The notes under the pieces: generated by a model
Seen by the model: the letters and a program-made list of their open reading frames with translations, nothing else
Told to the model about the DNA's origin: nothing
Databases searched by the model: none
Shown: positions 15,582 through 23,468 of the stretch, piece by piece
Position numbering within the stretch: the first letter of the stretch is position 1
Layout of the letters: every line of letters begins with the position of its first letter
NCBI GenBank assembly: GCA_051003795.1
Contig: JBPCKZ010000185.1
Location: 1 to 27,102 of the forward strand
Length of the DNA stretch: 27,102 nt
Reading direction: 5' to 3'
Source of the DNA: JALYXS01 sp051003795
GTDB lineage: Bacteria; Acidobacteriota; Terriglobia; Bryobacterales; Bryobacteraceae
Position numbers and translations under genes: made by a program

Positions 15582-17678
15582 TCATTCTTCTTCCTCTTCT
15601 TCTCCCGTCTTCGCCGCCCGCGCGGCTGCGATTATCTTATCCGACTGCTGCGGTGGTACAAAATCGTAGTGGTCGAATTCCATGGTGAAAGAAGCCCTGC
15701 CCTGCGTCATGGAAGTGAGATCGTTCTGATAATTCAGCATTTCGGCCATCGGCACGCTCGCGCGGATGAATTGAGTCGCACCCTTGGTGTCCATGCCGGC
15801 AATACGCCCGCGCCGCCCGTTTAAATCGCCCATCAGATCGCCGGCGTACTCGACGGGGGCTTGAATCTGGACGTTCATCACCGGTTCGAGAAATGCGGGT
15901 TTCGCCGTGGCCATCGCGTTCTTAAAGGCTTTCCGGGCGGCCAACTTGAAGGCCAATTCCGAGGAATCGACATCGTGATAGGAACCGTCATAGACGGTCA
16001 CCCGGAAATCGACCATCGGAAATCCGGCGAGGTAGCCTTTTTCGGCGGTTTCGATTATTCCCTTCTCGACGGCGGGGATATAGTTCTTGGGAATCGATCC
16101 GCCGAATATCTCGTTGACAAACTCGAACTTGGCGCCCCGGGGGAGCGGCTCCATGCGAATCCAGCAATCGCCGAACTGCCCGTGTCCGCCGGTCTGCTTC
16201 TTATGCCGGCCTTGCACGTCGGCGGTGCCTCGGATGGTTTCGCGGTATGGAATTTTAGGGGCTTTCAAGGCGACATCGACGTTATAGCGTTTCTTCAAGC
16301 GGCTAACGACCACTTCCACATGTTGCTGCCCGCATCCGCCGACCAGAAACTCCTTGGTTTGCGGATCGCGGTAAAAGCGCAGCGATTGGTCTTCTTCGAG
16401 CAACCGGTGGACGGCTGTCCCCATGCGATCTTCATCTTGCCGCGACTTGGCTTCGATCGCGAAGGCTATCGACGGTTCCGGAATAACGACCGGCGAAAAC
16501 GCGATTGGCGAGCTCTTATCCGCCAACGTGTCGCCGGTCAGCGTGTCGCGAAGCTTGGCGACCGCGCCGATGTCCCCGGCGTGGATCTCGTTCACGGGTT
16601 GGATCGTCTTCCCGAGCGGCGCGCCAATATGCGCCAGGCGTTCCTCGCCGCTGTGCCGAGCGTTTTGCAGGTGCGCGTCGTTCTTCAGAACTCCCGAGTA
16701 CACCTTGAAATAGGAAATGCGGCCGGCGAACGGATCGGCGCTCGTCTTGAAGACGAAGGCCGAAACCGGACCGCCGGCGCCAATCTTGCGGATCACTTCG
16801 TTTCCATTCAGCTTGCCGGCGACGGGCGCGTGTTCGGTTGGAGGCAGAAACGTCTCGGCGATGAAGTTGAGCGCCAGATCCGTGCCGATATTATGCAATG
16901 CCGACGCGCAGAGCACTGGAAACACGCGAAGATCGCGGATTCCCAGGTTGAGCCCTTCGATAATGTGCTCGACCGGCAGCGTTCCCTGCTCGAAAAACTC
17001 TTCGAGGAAGGCGTCGTTTCCCTCGGCGACCATTTCAACCAGAGCTTCGTGCGCGCTCTGCGCCTCCTCGGCGGAGTCCGCCGGAATCTCGCCCTCTTTG
17101 CCTTTGCCGTCGCCGTCCGGCGTGTAGGTATAGGCCTTCATTCGGATCAGGTCGATCACGCCTCTGAAGTCCTTCTCCTTGCCGATCGGCAGATGGATCG
17201 GGATCGCCGTGCGTCCGAAATGAGCGTGAATGCTTTCGAGGGCGCGATCGAAACTCGATCGCTCGCGATCGAGCTTGTTGATCAGGATGGCGCGCGGCTG
17301 CCGGTATTCGTCGCAGAATCCCCAAACCTTCTCGGTCTGCACTTCCACTCCGGCGATCGCGTCCACCACCGCCAACGCCGCATCCGCGGCGATCAGATTC
17401 GCGCGCGTATCGTTGATAAACATGTTGAAACCGGGCGTATCGAGCAGGTTGATCTTGGTCTTTTTCCACTCAATGGCGGCGAGCCCGGTTGAAATCGTGA
17501 ACTTGCGTTGAATCTCCTCTTCGTCGAAATCGGTGATGGTGTTGCCTTCATCGACTCGCATCAGCCGTCCGGTCGCGCCCGCGGTGAACAGCATCGCGGA
17601 TGCGAGCGTGGTCTTGCCGGAGTGGCCGTGACCTACAATCCCCACGTTGCGGATATCCTTCGATTCGTAAATTTTCAC
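15582..17678 (-). CDS. Elongation factor G paralogue (EF-G2-like GTPase)
   Basis: This 698-residue translational GTPase has the full EF-G domain order. G1 is GHGHSGKTT (16-24) and G4 is NKLD (133-136). Domain II follows, then domains III-V with GGHGQFGD, IFGGSIPKNYIPAVEKGI and MGDLNGRRGRIAGMD. Several catalytic positions differ from canonical EF-G. G3 reads DTPGFNMF (80-87), so the catalytic His after DTPG is Phe84. The switch-I stretch reads RKFTIS instead of RGITI. These changes are typical of EF-G2-type paralogues, often weak or ribosome-independent GTPases. The tail is six Glu. A GTG start at 17678 is preceded by GAGG. A canonical fusA is presumably elsewhere. Confidence 0.87.
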   Translation of the reverse strand: MKIYESKDIRNVGIVGHGHSGKTTLASAMLFTAGATGRLMRVDEGNTITDFDEEEIQRKFTISTGLAAIEWKKTKINLLDTPGFNMFINDTRANLIAADAALAVVDAIAGVEVQTEKVWGFCDEYRQPRAILINKLDRERSSFDRALESIHAHFGRTAIPIHLPIGKEKDFRGVIDLIRMKAYTYTPDGDGKGKEGEIPADSAEEAQSAHEALVEMVAEGNDAFLEEFFEQGTLPVEHIIEGLNLGIRDLRVFPVLCASALHNIGTDLALNFIAETFLPPTEHAPVAGKLNGNEVIRKIGAGGPVSAFVFKTSADPFAGRISYFKVYSGVLKNDAHLQNARHSGEERLAHIGAPLGKTIQPVNEIHAGDIGAVAKLRDTLTGDTLADKSSPIAFSPVVIPEPSIAFAIEAKSRQDEDRMGTAVHRLLEEDQSLRFYRDPQTKEFLVGGCGQQHVEVVVSRLKKRYNVDVALKAPKIPYRETIRGTADVQGRHKKQTGGHGQFGDCWIRMEPLPRGAKFEFVNEIFGGSIPKNYIPAVEKGIIETAEKGYLAGFPMVDFRVTVYDGSYHDVDSSELAFKLAARKAFKNAMATAKPAFLEPVMNVQIQAPVEYAGDLMGDLNGRRGRIAGMDTKGATQFIRASVPMAEMLNYQNDLTSMTQGRASFTMEFDHYDFVPPQQSDKIIAAARAAKTGEEEEEE

Positions 17679-17818
17679 GTTTCAGCCTCGTTTCAAAACA
17701 GGGATCGTATCACAGCCCGCATCTTTGTGGAGCGGAAATTCACAGGCCTCGAATTGGGCGTGATCGACATTGGGGCGATGCTGCATCCGAACGGCGGGGA
17801 ATTGGCGAACGGGTAAGG

Positions 17819-18346
17819 CTAACCCGCAGCCAACTGCTTCAGCAGTTCCGAGGGGTACATCGCTTTCAAGTGCGGATACGCCTCGGCTAGACGGATCAGA
17901 TCCAACTCATCCTTCTTGCGCTTACTCAGGCGGCGTTGCGGGTCGGTGTACGCCCAAAGTTTGCCGCGCGCGATATCTTCAAGGCACGCGACCTGGACGG
18001 CAATCCCGAGAACTTCCCGCTCTTCGGACCGCGGCGGAAAGACCTGGTATCGATCATCGGTCGTGAACTGAATTCGCAAATGACTCCCGGCGGCTTGAGC
18101 ATTCACGGAATGCCTATGGGTTTCAATCGAGAAACCTTGCCGTTGCAGCGCGACGGCAAGGTCGGGCAAGTCTCCGGCAATCACTACGAAATCCGCATCC
18201 AGCGTGTACACCGGCTCGACATGGCAGTTCACCGCCAACCCGCCAATCAGGCAGTACGGCCCCGCCACTCGGCATAAAGCGATAACCTGGGCAAAATCGC
18301 TGCCGCCGCCTTTGGTGGTTAACTCGAAAGCCTCGAAGGCCGTCAC
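17819..18346 (-). CDS. AbiEii/AbiGii-like nucleotidyltransferase (orphan)
   Basis: This 175-residue protein has the minimal nucleotidyltransferase signature: YCLIGGLAVNCH (Gly35-Gly36) followed by TLDADFVV (Asp50, Asp52), matching hGG...DhD. The C-terminal helical region has EDIARGKLWAYTDPQRRLSKRKKDELDLIRLAEAYP, typical of AbiEii/AbiGii-type nucleotidyltransferases, some of which are toxins of type IV toxin-antitoxin systems or phage-defence modules. No AbiEi-type antitoxin is adjacent. The GTG at 18346 shares GTGA with the stop of the upstream propeller gene, which fixes the start; the frame runs further back (to 18463) but only inside that gene. The pairing with a secreted protein is odd. 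Function uncertain. Confidence 0.68.
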   Translation of the reverse strand: MTAFEAFELTTKGGGSDFAQVIALCRVAGPYCLIGGLAVNCHVEPVYTLDADFVVIAGDLPDLAVALQRQGFSIETHRHSVNAQAAGSHLRIQFTTDDRYQVFPPRSEEREVLGIAVQVACLEDIARGKLWAYTDPQRRLSKRKKDELDLIRLAEAYPHLKAMYPSELLKQLAAG

Positions 18347-21009
18347 TGCGGTACGGCTACCGGAAATGTCACGACATTGCTCACGAAATCCTGCTGCGCG
18401 ATCGTAAGTTGGGTCGCTTCGGCCGTCGGCAGATCCGTGTTGATCTGGAATTGCACCTTCCACACGCCAACCGTGCCGGGCAATAAGTTGACCGAGAGGA
18501 CATTGGCGGTCTTGCCGCCAGCCAGAATTGAATCGACCGGCGTTCTGGGCGGATTCTGATTGTCGCGAACGATCTGGCCCGAATCGAGGTCGGAAGGATC
18601 GGGCAAACCCAACCCGGTTCCCAGCAGATATAAGACTTCGCCGGGAACGGCCGGGTTATCGTCATTGACACGGGCGCCGGCAGTGCTGGCGCAGCAGAGG
18701 TTCGGGCCGAGAGCCGTCAGGATCAGCTGAGCGGTGCTGTTCTGCGATACCGAATAGGCGATGCCGTTGCCATCCGGTCCTGGAACCTTCGCCAGCAGAA
18801 GGACGCGCGTGAACAAATTGGCCGCCGACGCGGTAACTTTCTCGTCGGGGTTACCGTTGATCGCCGCAATCAGAGCGTCGCGAACGGTCTGGAGCGAATC
18901 GCTTGCCTGTACGGTGTAACTGTAGGAGCGGTCTTCGATCGTGATCGTGGCGCTGTCGCCCGCTTTGATCGAGCCATCGACGGAAACCGCTCCCGCCGCA
19001 TTTGAAAACGCGTGATAGATGAAGCCGGGCCGCGGGTCGATTCCTTCTTCCGCATAAATGCCGGGATTCTCGCTCACGATCGATACGGCAACCGGCGTCG
19101 TTACAGTCACGCTGCCGTCCTTGTGCTGCGTCCGGATATAGAGGCTGGAGCTGGTGCGGTCCACAACCTCGTATGGAATCTGCGCGTTAATCTGGCCGGA
19201 GGAGACGAAAATCAACGGCACTGGAATACCATCGACGTAGACCTGAGTTCCGTTGAGCGTCGTGGGAAGATTGGAGCCTGCAAACGATGCGGAAACACCC
19301 GGATCGCTATCGTTGAGATTCGAGCCCGAGATGCTGACCACTGTTCCCGGAGCAATCTTGGCCGCGTCCTCCAAATTAATAGCCAGATTCGCCCCGGTCG
19401 TAGTGGCGGTAATTTGCGCGTTGGTCGAGAGCGTGACGGAGTATGCGATCGCGGTTCCGCCCGATCCGCCCTGGCGCGCCGTCAGCACGATCCCTTCCGT
19501 GTCCACGTTGGGAAGCGCAATCACGTTCGGGTCTCCGGGGCTCGCGTTGATCAGCGCAACGAGGCTGGTAACGACACTGTCGAGAGTGTCGGCTTTCAAA
19601 ATTTTGTAGAGATAGTCTTTACCCTGGATGGTGACCGTAATCGTGTCGTTCTCTTTGATGGTGCCGGCAACTGTAATGCCGCCTATCGCGAATATTTCCC
19701 GGCTGGCGGAATTACGGACCCCCGAAACCGGTAGCCCAGGTTCCCCGGGCGAATAAACCAGGATACGGCGGTTGAAGGTGTCGCTCACATACAGATTGGA
19801 TCCGTCCCACGCGAGTGAACTCGGGGTCTCGAAGGCATCGGCATTGTCGGAGCTTTGATTGGTGTTCTCATCGGGTTGCCCGAGGATGATGTCCGCCGCC
19901 TGCCCATTGGCGGTGGGAATCGTGGAGTAAATCAGGATGCGATCGTTGCCCCCGTCGGCCACAAAGAGGCGCTTTCCGTCCGAAAGAGCAAACCGGGGGA
20001 AAGATAGCGTCTTGCCGCAACGCGCCGGATACGTGGGTTTATTGTTGATATCGACGCCGTTCGAGGGACAGAGGCTGGCGGCATTATTGTCCACGCCCGT
20101 CGTGAGGTCGGGTTGGCCTAAAGCCACGTCCGCCGACGCCCCATTCTGCACGGGGATGTTGTTCCAGATCAGGACGCGGCTCTCGCCTAGATCGGTCACA
20201 TAGAGCCGCTGTCCATCCGATGTCACGGCGACCGGATTCACCAGGCTGTTGGCTTTTGGAACGACGGGCGCCTGCGTGATATCCGGCTGAATCAACGTGG
20301 TGAAATCCGGTTGTCCGAGCACGATATCCGCCGCCGCGCCGTTCCCGGACGGGATCGAGTTGTAAACCAGGACCCGGTTATTTTGCGTGTCGGCGATAAA
20401 CAACTTTCCGTTTTGAATCCAAACTCCTTGCGGTCCGCGCAACGATTTCGAATTGGGCGGCGCGGAGGTCGCATTCTTAGTAAAATCCGTCTGGCCGACA
20501 ACGATGTCGGCCGGCGTGGTCATCGCCGTCGGAATCTGCTTCCAAATCAGGACACGGTTGTTATCCGTATCGGCCACCGCCAGTATCGTTCCATCGGATG
20601 CGACGGCGGTCGGCAGGCGCAATCCGGTAGCCGTGAGCCCGACGTCGTTTTTATTGAAATCCGTCTGGCCTAAAACCACGTCCGCCATGCCCAGGCACAC
20701 CGGGCAGGTTGGATTCACGCTATTGCCAGGCGAAAGCGGGTCGGTCGGCTTGGGCAATACCAGGTTGTGGAAAATCAGGACGCGATTGTTAATGGGCCCG
20801 GCACCGTAACGATTGGCGTCGGCAACGAAAAGGGTGTTGTTCGCGAATGCGATACCGCTGGCCGACCCGATCAGTATATTGGTCGCGCCGGTATCCTCCT
20901 GGGTAAACGAGGTCTGGCCAATAACGAGGCGGGCGGCCTGTCCAGTTTGGAAAGCGGCGGCGGCAAGGCAGGCGTGCGCCGCCAGGAGGGTAATACAAAA
21001 ATACTTCAT
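18343..21009 (-). CDS. Secreted NHL-like beta-propeller protein with TIGR03437-type C-terminal region
   Basis: This 888-residue exported protein has a signal peptide (MKYFCITLLAAHACLAAAA). Residues about 25-430 contain six repeats of the form ADxVLGQxDFT...NRVLIWxxIP, consistent with a six-bladed NHL/YVTN-type propeller. A roughly 100-residue module (ITVAGTIKENDTITVTIQGK...) follows and is repeated later (VSVDGSIKAGDSATITIEDR...). Between and after them lie IPT/Ig-like segments of TIGR03437 type (VSISGSNLNDSDPG, VSSGQINAQIPYEV, YLLGTGLGLPDP). Such proteins are numerous in Solibacter-type acidobacteria and are probably extracellular or surface-bound; their ligand is unknown. There is no catalytic motif. 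It overlaps the nucleotidyltransferase by 4 bases. Confidence 0.82.
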   Translation of the reverse strand: MKYFCITLLAAHACLAAAAFQTGQAARLVIGQTSFTQEDTGATNILIGSASGIAFANNTLFVADANRYGAGPINNRVLIFHNLVLPKPTDPLSPGNSVNPTCPVCLGMADVVLGQTDFNKNDVGLTATGLRLPTAVASDGTILAVADTDNNRVLIWKQIPTAMTTPADIVVGQTDFTKNATSAPPNSKSLRGPQGVWIQNGKLFIADTQNNRVLVYNSIPSGNGAAADIVLGQPDFTTLIQPDITQAPVVPKANSLVNPVAVTSDGQRLYVTDLGESRVLIWNNIPVQNGASADVALGQPDLTTGVDNNAASLCPSNGVDINNKPTYPARCGKTLSFPRFALSDGKRLFVADGGNDRILIYSTIPTANGQAADIILGQPDENTNQSSDNADAFETPSSLAWDGSNLYVSDTFNRRILVYSPGEPGLPVSGVRNSASREIFAIGGITVAGTIKENDTITVTIQGKDYLYKILKADTLDSVVTSLVALINASPGDPNVIALPNVDTEGIVLTARQGGSGGTAIAYSVTLSTNAQITATTTGANLAINLEDAAKIAPGTVVSISGSNLNDSDPGVSASFAGSNLPTTLNGTQVYVDGIPVPLIFVSSGQINAQIPYEVVDRTSSSLYIRTQHKDGSVTVTTPVAVSIVSENPGIYAEEGIDPRPGFIYHAFSNAAGAVSVDGSIKAGDSATITIEDRSYSYTVQASDSLQTVRDALIAAINGNPDEKVTASAANLFTRVLLLAKVPGPDGNGIAYSVSQNSTAQLILTALGPNLCCASTAGARVNDDNPAVPGEVLYLLGTGLGLPDPSDLDSGQIVRDNQNPPRTPVDSILAGGKTANVLSVNLLPGTVGVWKVQFQINTDLPTAEATQLTIAQQDFVSNVVTFPVAVPQ

Positions 21010-21023
21010 GTTCGGAATGCTCG

Positions 21024-21051
21024 ATTATAACAAGGGCTAGGGACGTGACCA
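21024..21051 (-). promoter_or_regulatory. Candidate promoter of the propeller/TIGR03437 gene
   Basis: On the minus strand a perfect TATAAT (21024-21029) is preceded, after 16 bases, by TGGTCA (21046-21051, 4/6 to TTGACA). It ends 14 bases before the ATG at 21009, which would leave a leader of only about 7 bases. No Shine-Dalgarno is visible, so translation may be nearly leaderless. Confidence 0.4.
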
Positions 21052-21074
21052 GGGCTAGGATGGGTTTCAGGAAA

Positions 21075-21497
21075 CTACTCGCCGATCCATTCGAGCTGAA
21101 AGCCTGCTTCGACGGACTCCAACCGGCGGAAATCGGCATCGCCGCTGACCAGCGGAACCTGCTTCACGATCGAAGTGGCCGCCGCAAACGCGTCCGCATA
21201 AGAAATGGGATGTTGCGCCTTGATCGATGCAGCTTGGATTACTAAATCGTCGTGGGCCGGAATCCAAGTGACCCGGGAGCGCAGAAGGTCGAGAACGCGG
21301 TCGGCATACGCCGGATCCCGCTCCTTGGCCGATAGATAGTAAACGTCGCCTACGTTGACGATGCTCATGCAAAGCCCTAATTCCCGCATTTCCGCGCTCT
21401 CCAGTAGACTTCGTACTTTCGAAGCGGCCGGCTGCTGGCGCTTAAGCCAAGCCAGCACGGCCCAGGTATCAAGCGCCACAATGCGCGTCAGAGCCAA
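21075..21497 (-). CDS. vapC: PIN-domain ribonuclease toxin (VapC family)
   Basis: This 140-residue PIN-domain protein is probably the toxin of a type II toxin-antitoxin pair; VapC enzymes cleave tRNA or rRNA. Acidic residues of the Mg-binding site are in place: Asp10 (VALDTWAVLAW), Asp51 (VNVGDVYY, where Glu is more usual), Asp102 (ISYADAFAAAT) and Asp120/Asp122 (LVSGDADF). Length is typical. It overlaps the antitoxin gene by 10 bases, antitoxin first, as in most VapBC operons. Its stop lies 65 bases before the propeller gene start on the same strand. Confidence 0.85.
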   Translation of the reverse strand: MALTRIVALDTWAVLAWLKRQQPAASKVRSLLESAEMRELGLCMSIVNVGDVYYLSAKERDPAYADRVLDLLRSRVTWIPAHDDLVIQAASIKAQHPISYADAFAAATSIVKQVPLVSGDADFRRLESVEAGFQLEWIGE

Positions 21498-21766
21498 CGC
21501 CGGTCTTTGGCGAATTCAACCTCTTTTTCTTGCCGCTTAAGCTCCAAAACGTCCGAGCCCGCCAGCGATCCCTCAAGTTCGTCCAGCAAGCCGGTCATTG
21601 ACGGGGGACGCTGCGCTTCCCAGAGATTCAGCGCTTCTTGCACCGCTTTCTGCACGCTGACACCACGGCTCGCGGCCACGCTCTTGAACCGGCGCATCTC
21701 CGGTTCGGTAAGGCGGACGGAAAGTACCTTTACGGTTATCTGGTTTCTAACCTTATCTGCCAGCAT
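21488..21766 (-). CDS. vapB: Ribbon-helix-helix antitoxin (VapB-like)
   Basis: This 92-residue protein is encoded immediately before vapC and overlaps it by 10 bases. The N-terminal part (about 10-50) has ribbon-helix-helix character: a strand ITVKVLSVRLTEPEMRRFKSVA, a turn ASRGVS, and a helix VQKAVQEALNLWEA. The C-terminal half (SMTGLLDELEGSLAGSDVLE, then EVEFAKDRRWL) is the kind of segment that wraps the toxin and blocks its active site. Such antitoxins repress their own promoter. An 8-bp palindrome AGCATGCT (21762-21769) overlaps the start codon and could be part of the operator, although it is short. Confidence 0.78.
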   Translation of the reverse strand: MLADKVRNQITVKVLSVRLTEPEMRRFKSVAASRGVSVQKAVQEALNLWEAQRPPSMTGLLDELEGSLAGSDVLELKRQEKEVEFAKDRRWL

Positions 21767-21805
21767 GCTTGCATCTTAGCATTAACAACAACCAAAAACA
21801 ACAAT

Positions 21806-23002
21806 CTAATCTCCCAGAAACTTCCCATACGGCCGAAGTGTCCGAACGTGATCGCAAACCGCTTTAATCGCGGCAGTTAGGGGAATCGCGAGCAACAATC
21901 CAGGCGCATCCCACAAAAATCCCCAAAACATGAGTGAAAAGGTTACCACGAGAGGATTCAAATGCACGCGAGCTCCCACCAACTTCGGATAAAACACGTT
22001 GAGCGCGGTGAGATGCAGCGCCGTTACGACCACCACCACGACCGCTATCGCAGTCACGTGGCCCGTACCCACGAGTGCCACGAACACGGGCGGCAAGAGC
22101 GCCAGCGGCAAGCCCACGTAGGGGACCAGGCTCAAAAATCCGCTGAGTACTCCAGCCAGGAAAGGAAACGGCAGGCTTATGACCCAAAACGCGAGCGAAC
22201 TCATCACCGCCAAAATCAGTCCAAGGACAAAATTCCCGACCACGAATGCCCGCACCATGTCGCCGATCCCTTGCAGACTCTTCGCGGCGATCGCCCGATC
22301 CGGGCCATGAAAAAACTGCAGGAAACTGTGGTGCATATGGTCGCTCCAGCTCAACATGAAGTAGACCAGGAATGGGACGAACGACGCCATCAGAACGAAT
22401 TCATAAAAGGTGCCCAGGCGCGCGTAAATATAGTCCGAAACGGGATTGTGGTCTTCGTGAATCCGCACCTCCGGAATGGCGCCCGGCGCCGCGGCCGCGG
22501 CCGCCTTAACCGCTCGCCGGTGCCGTGAAGCCGCCTCCACCACCGCCGCTGCCGCCTGGGCGGCGGCCTGATCCTCTTGCCGCTTCTTGCGCGAGATCAT
22601 CTTATATGCGGTATCTTCCACGGTCTCGATCTTTTTCCGGGCGCCCTCCACGATGTCGCCCAGGCGTTGACCGACGACGGGCAGCTCGCCGATCAAACCC
22701 GACACTTGCGTGTATGCGCCCAATCCGGCCAGATACAAGGCCAGCAGCGCGAATACCCAAACCGCGAGGCTCGCGACAGCGCGAGGAAACCGCAAACGAA
22801 CCAGAATTGAGACGAACGGCTCCAGAAGAAATGCGCCAATTACCGCCGTAATCGACGTGATGAAAAGGACCCGCCCGAAATAGAGGATCGCAATAATCGT
22901 TCCGACGGCGATCACCGGAAGCGCGAAGCTACGCAGTTCACCACGCGGTACACCACGCAATTCCCGGCGTTCTTCTTTTACGGTCGAGGCGGTCAAGCTC
23001 AA
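21806..23002 (-). CDS. AI-2E (PerM/YdiK) family membrane permease
   Basis: This 398-residue integral inner-membrane protein belongs to the AI-2 exporter (PerM) family, putative exporters of small molecules; the true substrate is usually unknown. It shows the family pattern of an N-terminal pair of membrane segments (LPVIAVGTIIAILYFGRVLF and ITAVIGAFLLEPFVSILVRL), another at about 60-80, a large soluble stretch, then further membrane segments from about 210 (VLMASFVPFLVYFML) to the end. The soluble stretch contains an unusual Ala-rich insert (about 145-175). The start appears to be TTG at 23002; a start further in would cost the basic, hydrophilic N-terminus. It diverges from ruvX across only 19 bases. 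Confidence 0.85.
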   Translation of the reverse strand: MSLTASTVKEERRELRGVPRGELRSFALPVIAVGTIIAILYFGRVLFITSITAVIGAFLLEPFVSILVRLRFPRAVASLAVWVFALLALYLAGLGAYTQVSGLIGELPVVGQRLGDIVEGARKKIETVEDTAYKMISRKKRQEDQAAAQAAAAVVEAASRHRRAVKAAAAAAPGAIPEVRIHEDHNPVSDYIYARLGTFYEFVLMASFVPFLVYFMLSWSDHMHHSFLQFFHGPDRAIAAKSLQGIGDMVRAFVVGNFVLGLILAVMSSLAFWVISLPFPFLAGVLSGFLSLVPYVGLPLALLPPVFVALVGTGHVTAIAVVVVVVTALHLTALNVFYPKLVGARVHLNPLVVTFSLMFWGFLWDAPGLLLAIPLTAAIKAVCDHVRTLRPYGKFLGD

Positions 23003-23021
23003 TCTCTATTGAACGATTATA

Positions 23022-23468
23022 ATGATTTCGTTGAGCACGGGACACGAGCGGATACTGGCGCTGGATCTTGGCGCCAGGAGAATCGGCCTCGCCGTCAGCG
23101 ATGAGTTAGGGATCACGGCGCAAGGTCTCGAAACGTTGCTGCGCAAGAACAAGCGGGCGGATTTCGCCGCTCTCTCGGCAATCGCCGCCCAAAAGCGGAT
23201 CCGCCTGATTCTGCTCGGAAACCCGCTGCGGATGAACGGCGATGCCGGGACGCAGGCCCAACGGGCGCTCGAATTCGCGGAAGCATTGCGGCATCGCACG
23301 GGAATCGAAGTGCGTCTATGGGACGAACGCCTGACGTCGGTGGAAGCGGAGCGCGTGCTGCAAGGCAGCGGAATCGCGAACGATAAACGGAAGGCCGCGA
23401 TCGACCGGCTCTCGGCGGTGATCCTGTTGCAAAACTATCTGGATTCGTTGAGGGAGCGCCCGATTTGA
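23022..23468 (+). CDS. ruvX: RuvX/YqgF Holliday-junction resolvase-like nuclease
   Basis: This 148-residue RNase H-fold protein is needed for 16S rRNA 5'-end maturation and may act as a Holliday-junction resolvase. The YqgF pattern is complete: RILALDLGARRIGLAVSDEL (catalytic Asp15), LLGNPLRMNGDAGTQAQRA, VRLWDERLTSVEAERVL (Asp and Glu), and KAAIDRLSAVILLQNYLD near the end. It overlaps mltG through TTGA at 23465-23468. The ATG at 23022 lacks a Shine-Dalgarno and sits inside a self-complementary ATTATAAT (23016-23023); a TTG three codons in is an alternative start. The ruvX-mltG order is frequent in bacteria. Confidence 0.9.
   Translation: MISLSTGHERILALDLGARRIGLAVSDELGITAQGLETLLRKNKRADFAALSAIAAQKRIRLILLGNPLRMNGDAGTQAQRALEFAEALRHRTGIEVRLWDERLTSVEAERVLQGSGIANDKRKAAIDRLSAVILLQNYLDSLRERPI

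Noticed and set aside
15861..17492. Plus-strand open frame of 543 codons opposite the EF-G-like gene
   Set aside because: It is a shadow in the antisense frame of a well-recognised gene, and its translation has no family features.
17679..17818. Plus-strand open stretch ending GAMLHPNGGELANG in the 140-base gap upstream of the EF-G-like gene
   Set aside because: The sequence looks somewhat coding, but there is no start with a ribosome-binding site and the upstream part is antisense to the EF-G-like gene. A gene remnant is possible but unsupported.
23016..23023. ATTATAAT as a shared -10 for the divergent ruvX and permease genes
   Set aside because: It is self-complementary and tempting, but it overlaps the ruvX ATG and has no convincing -35 at suitable distance on either strand.
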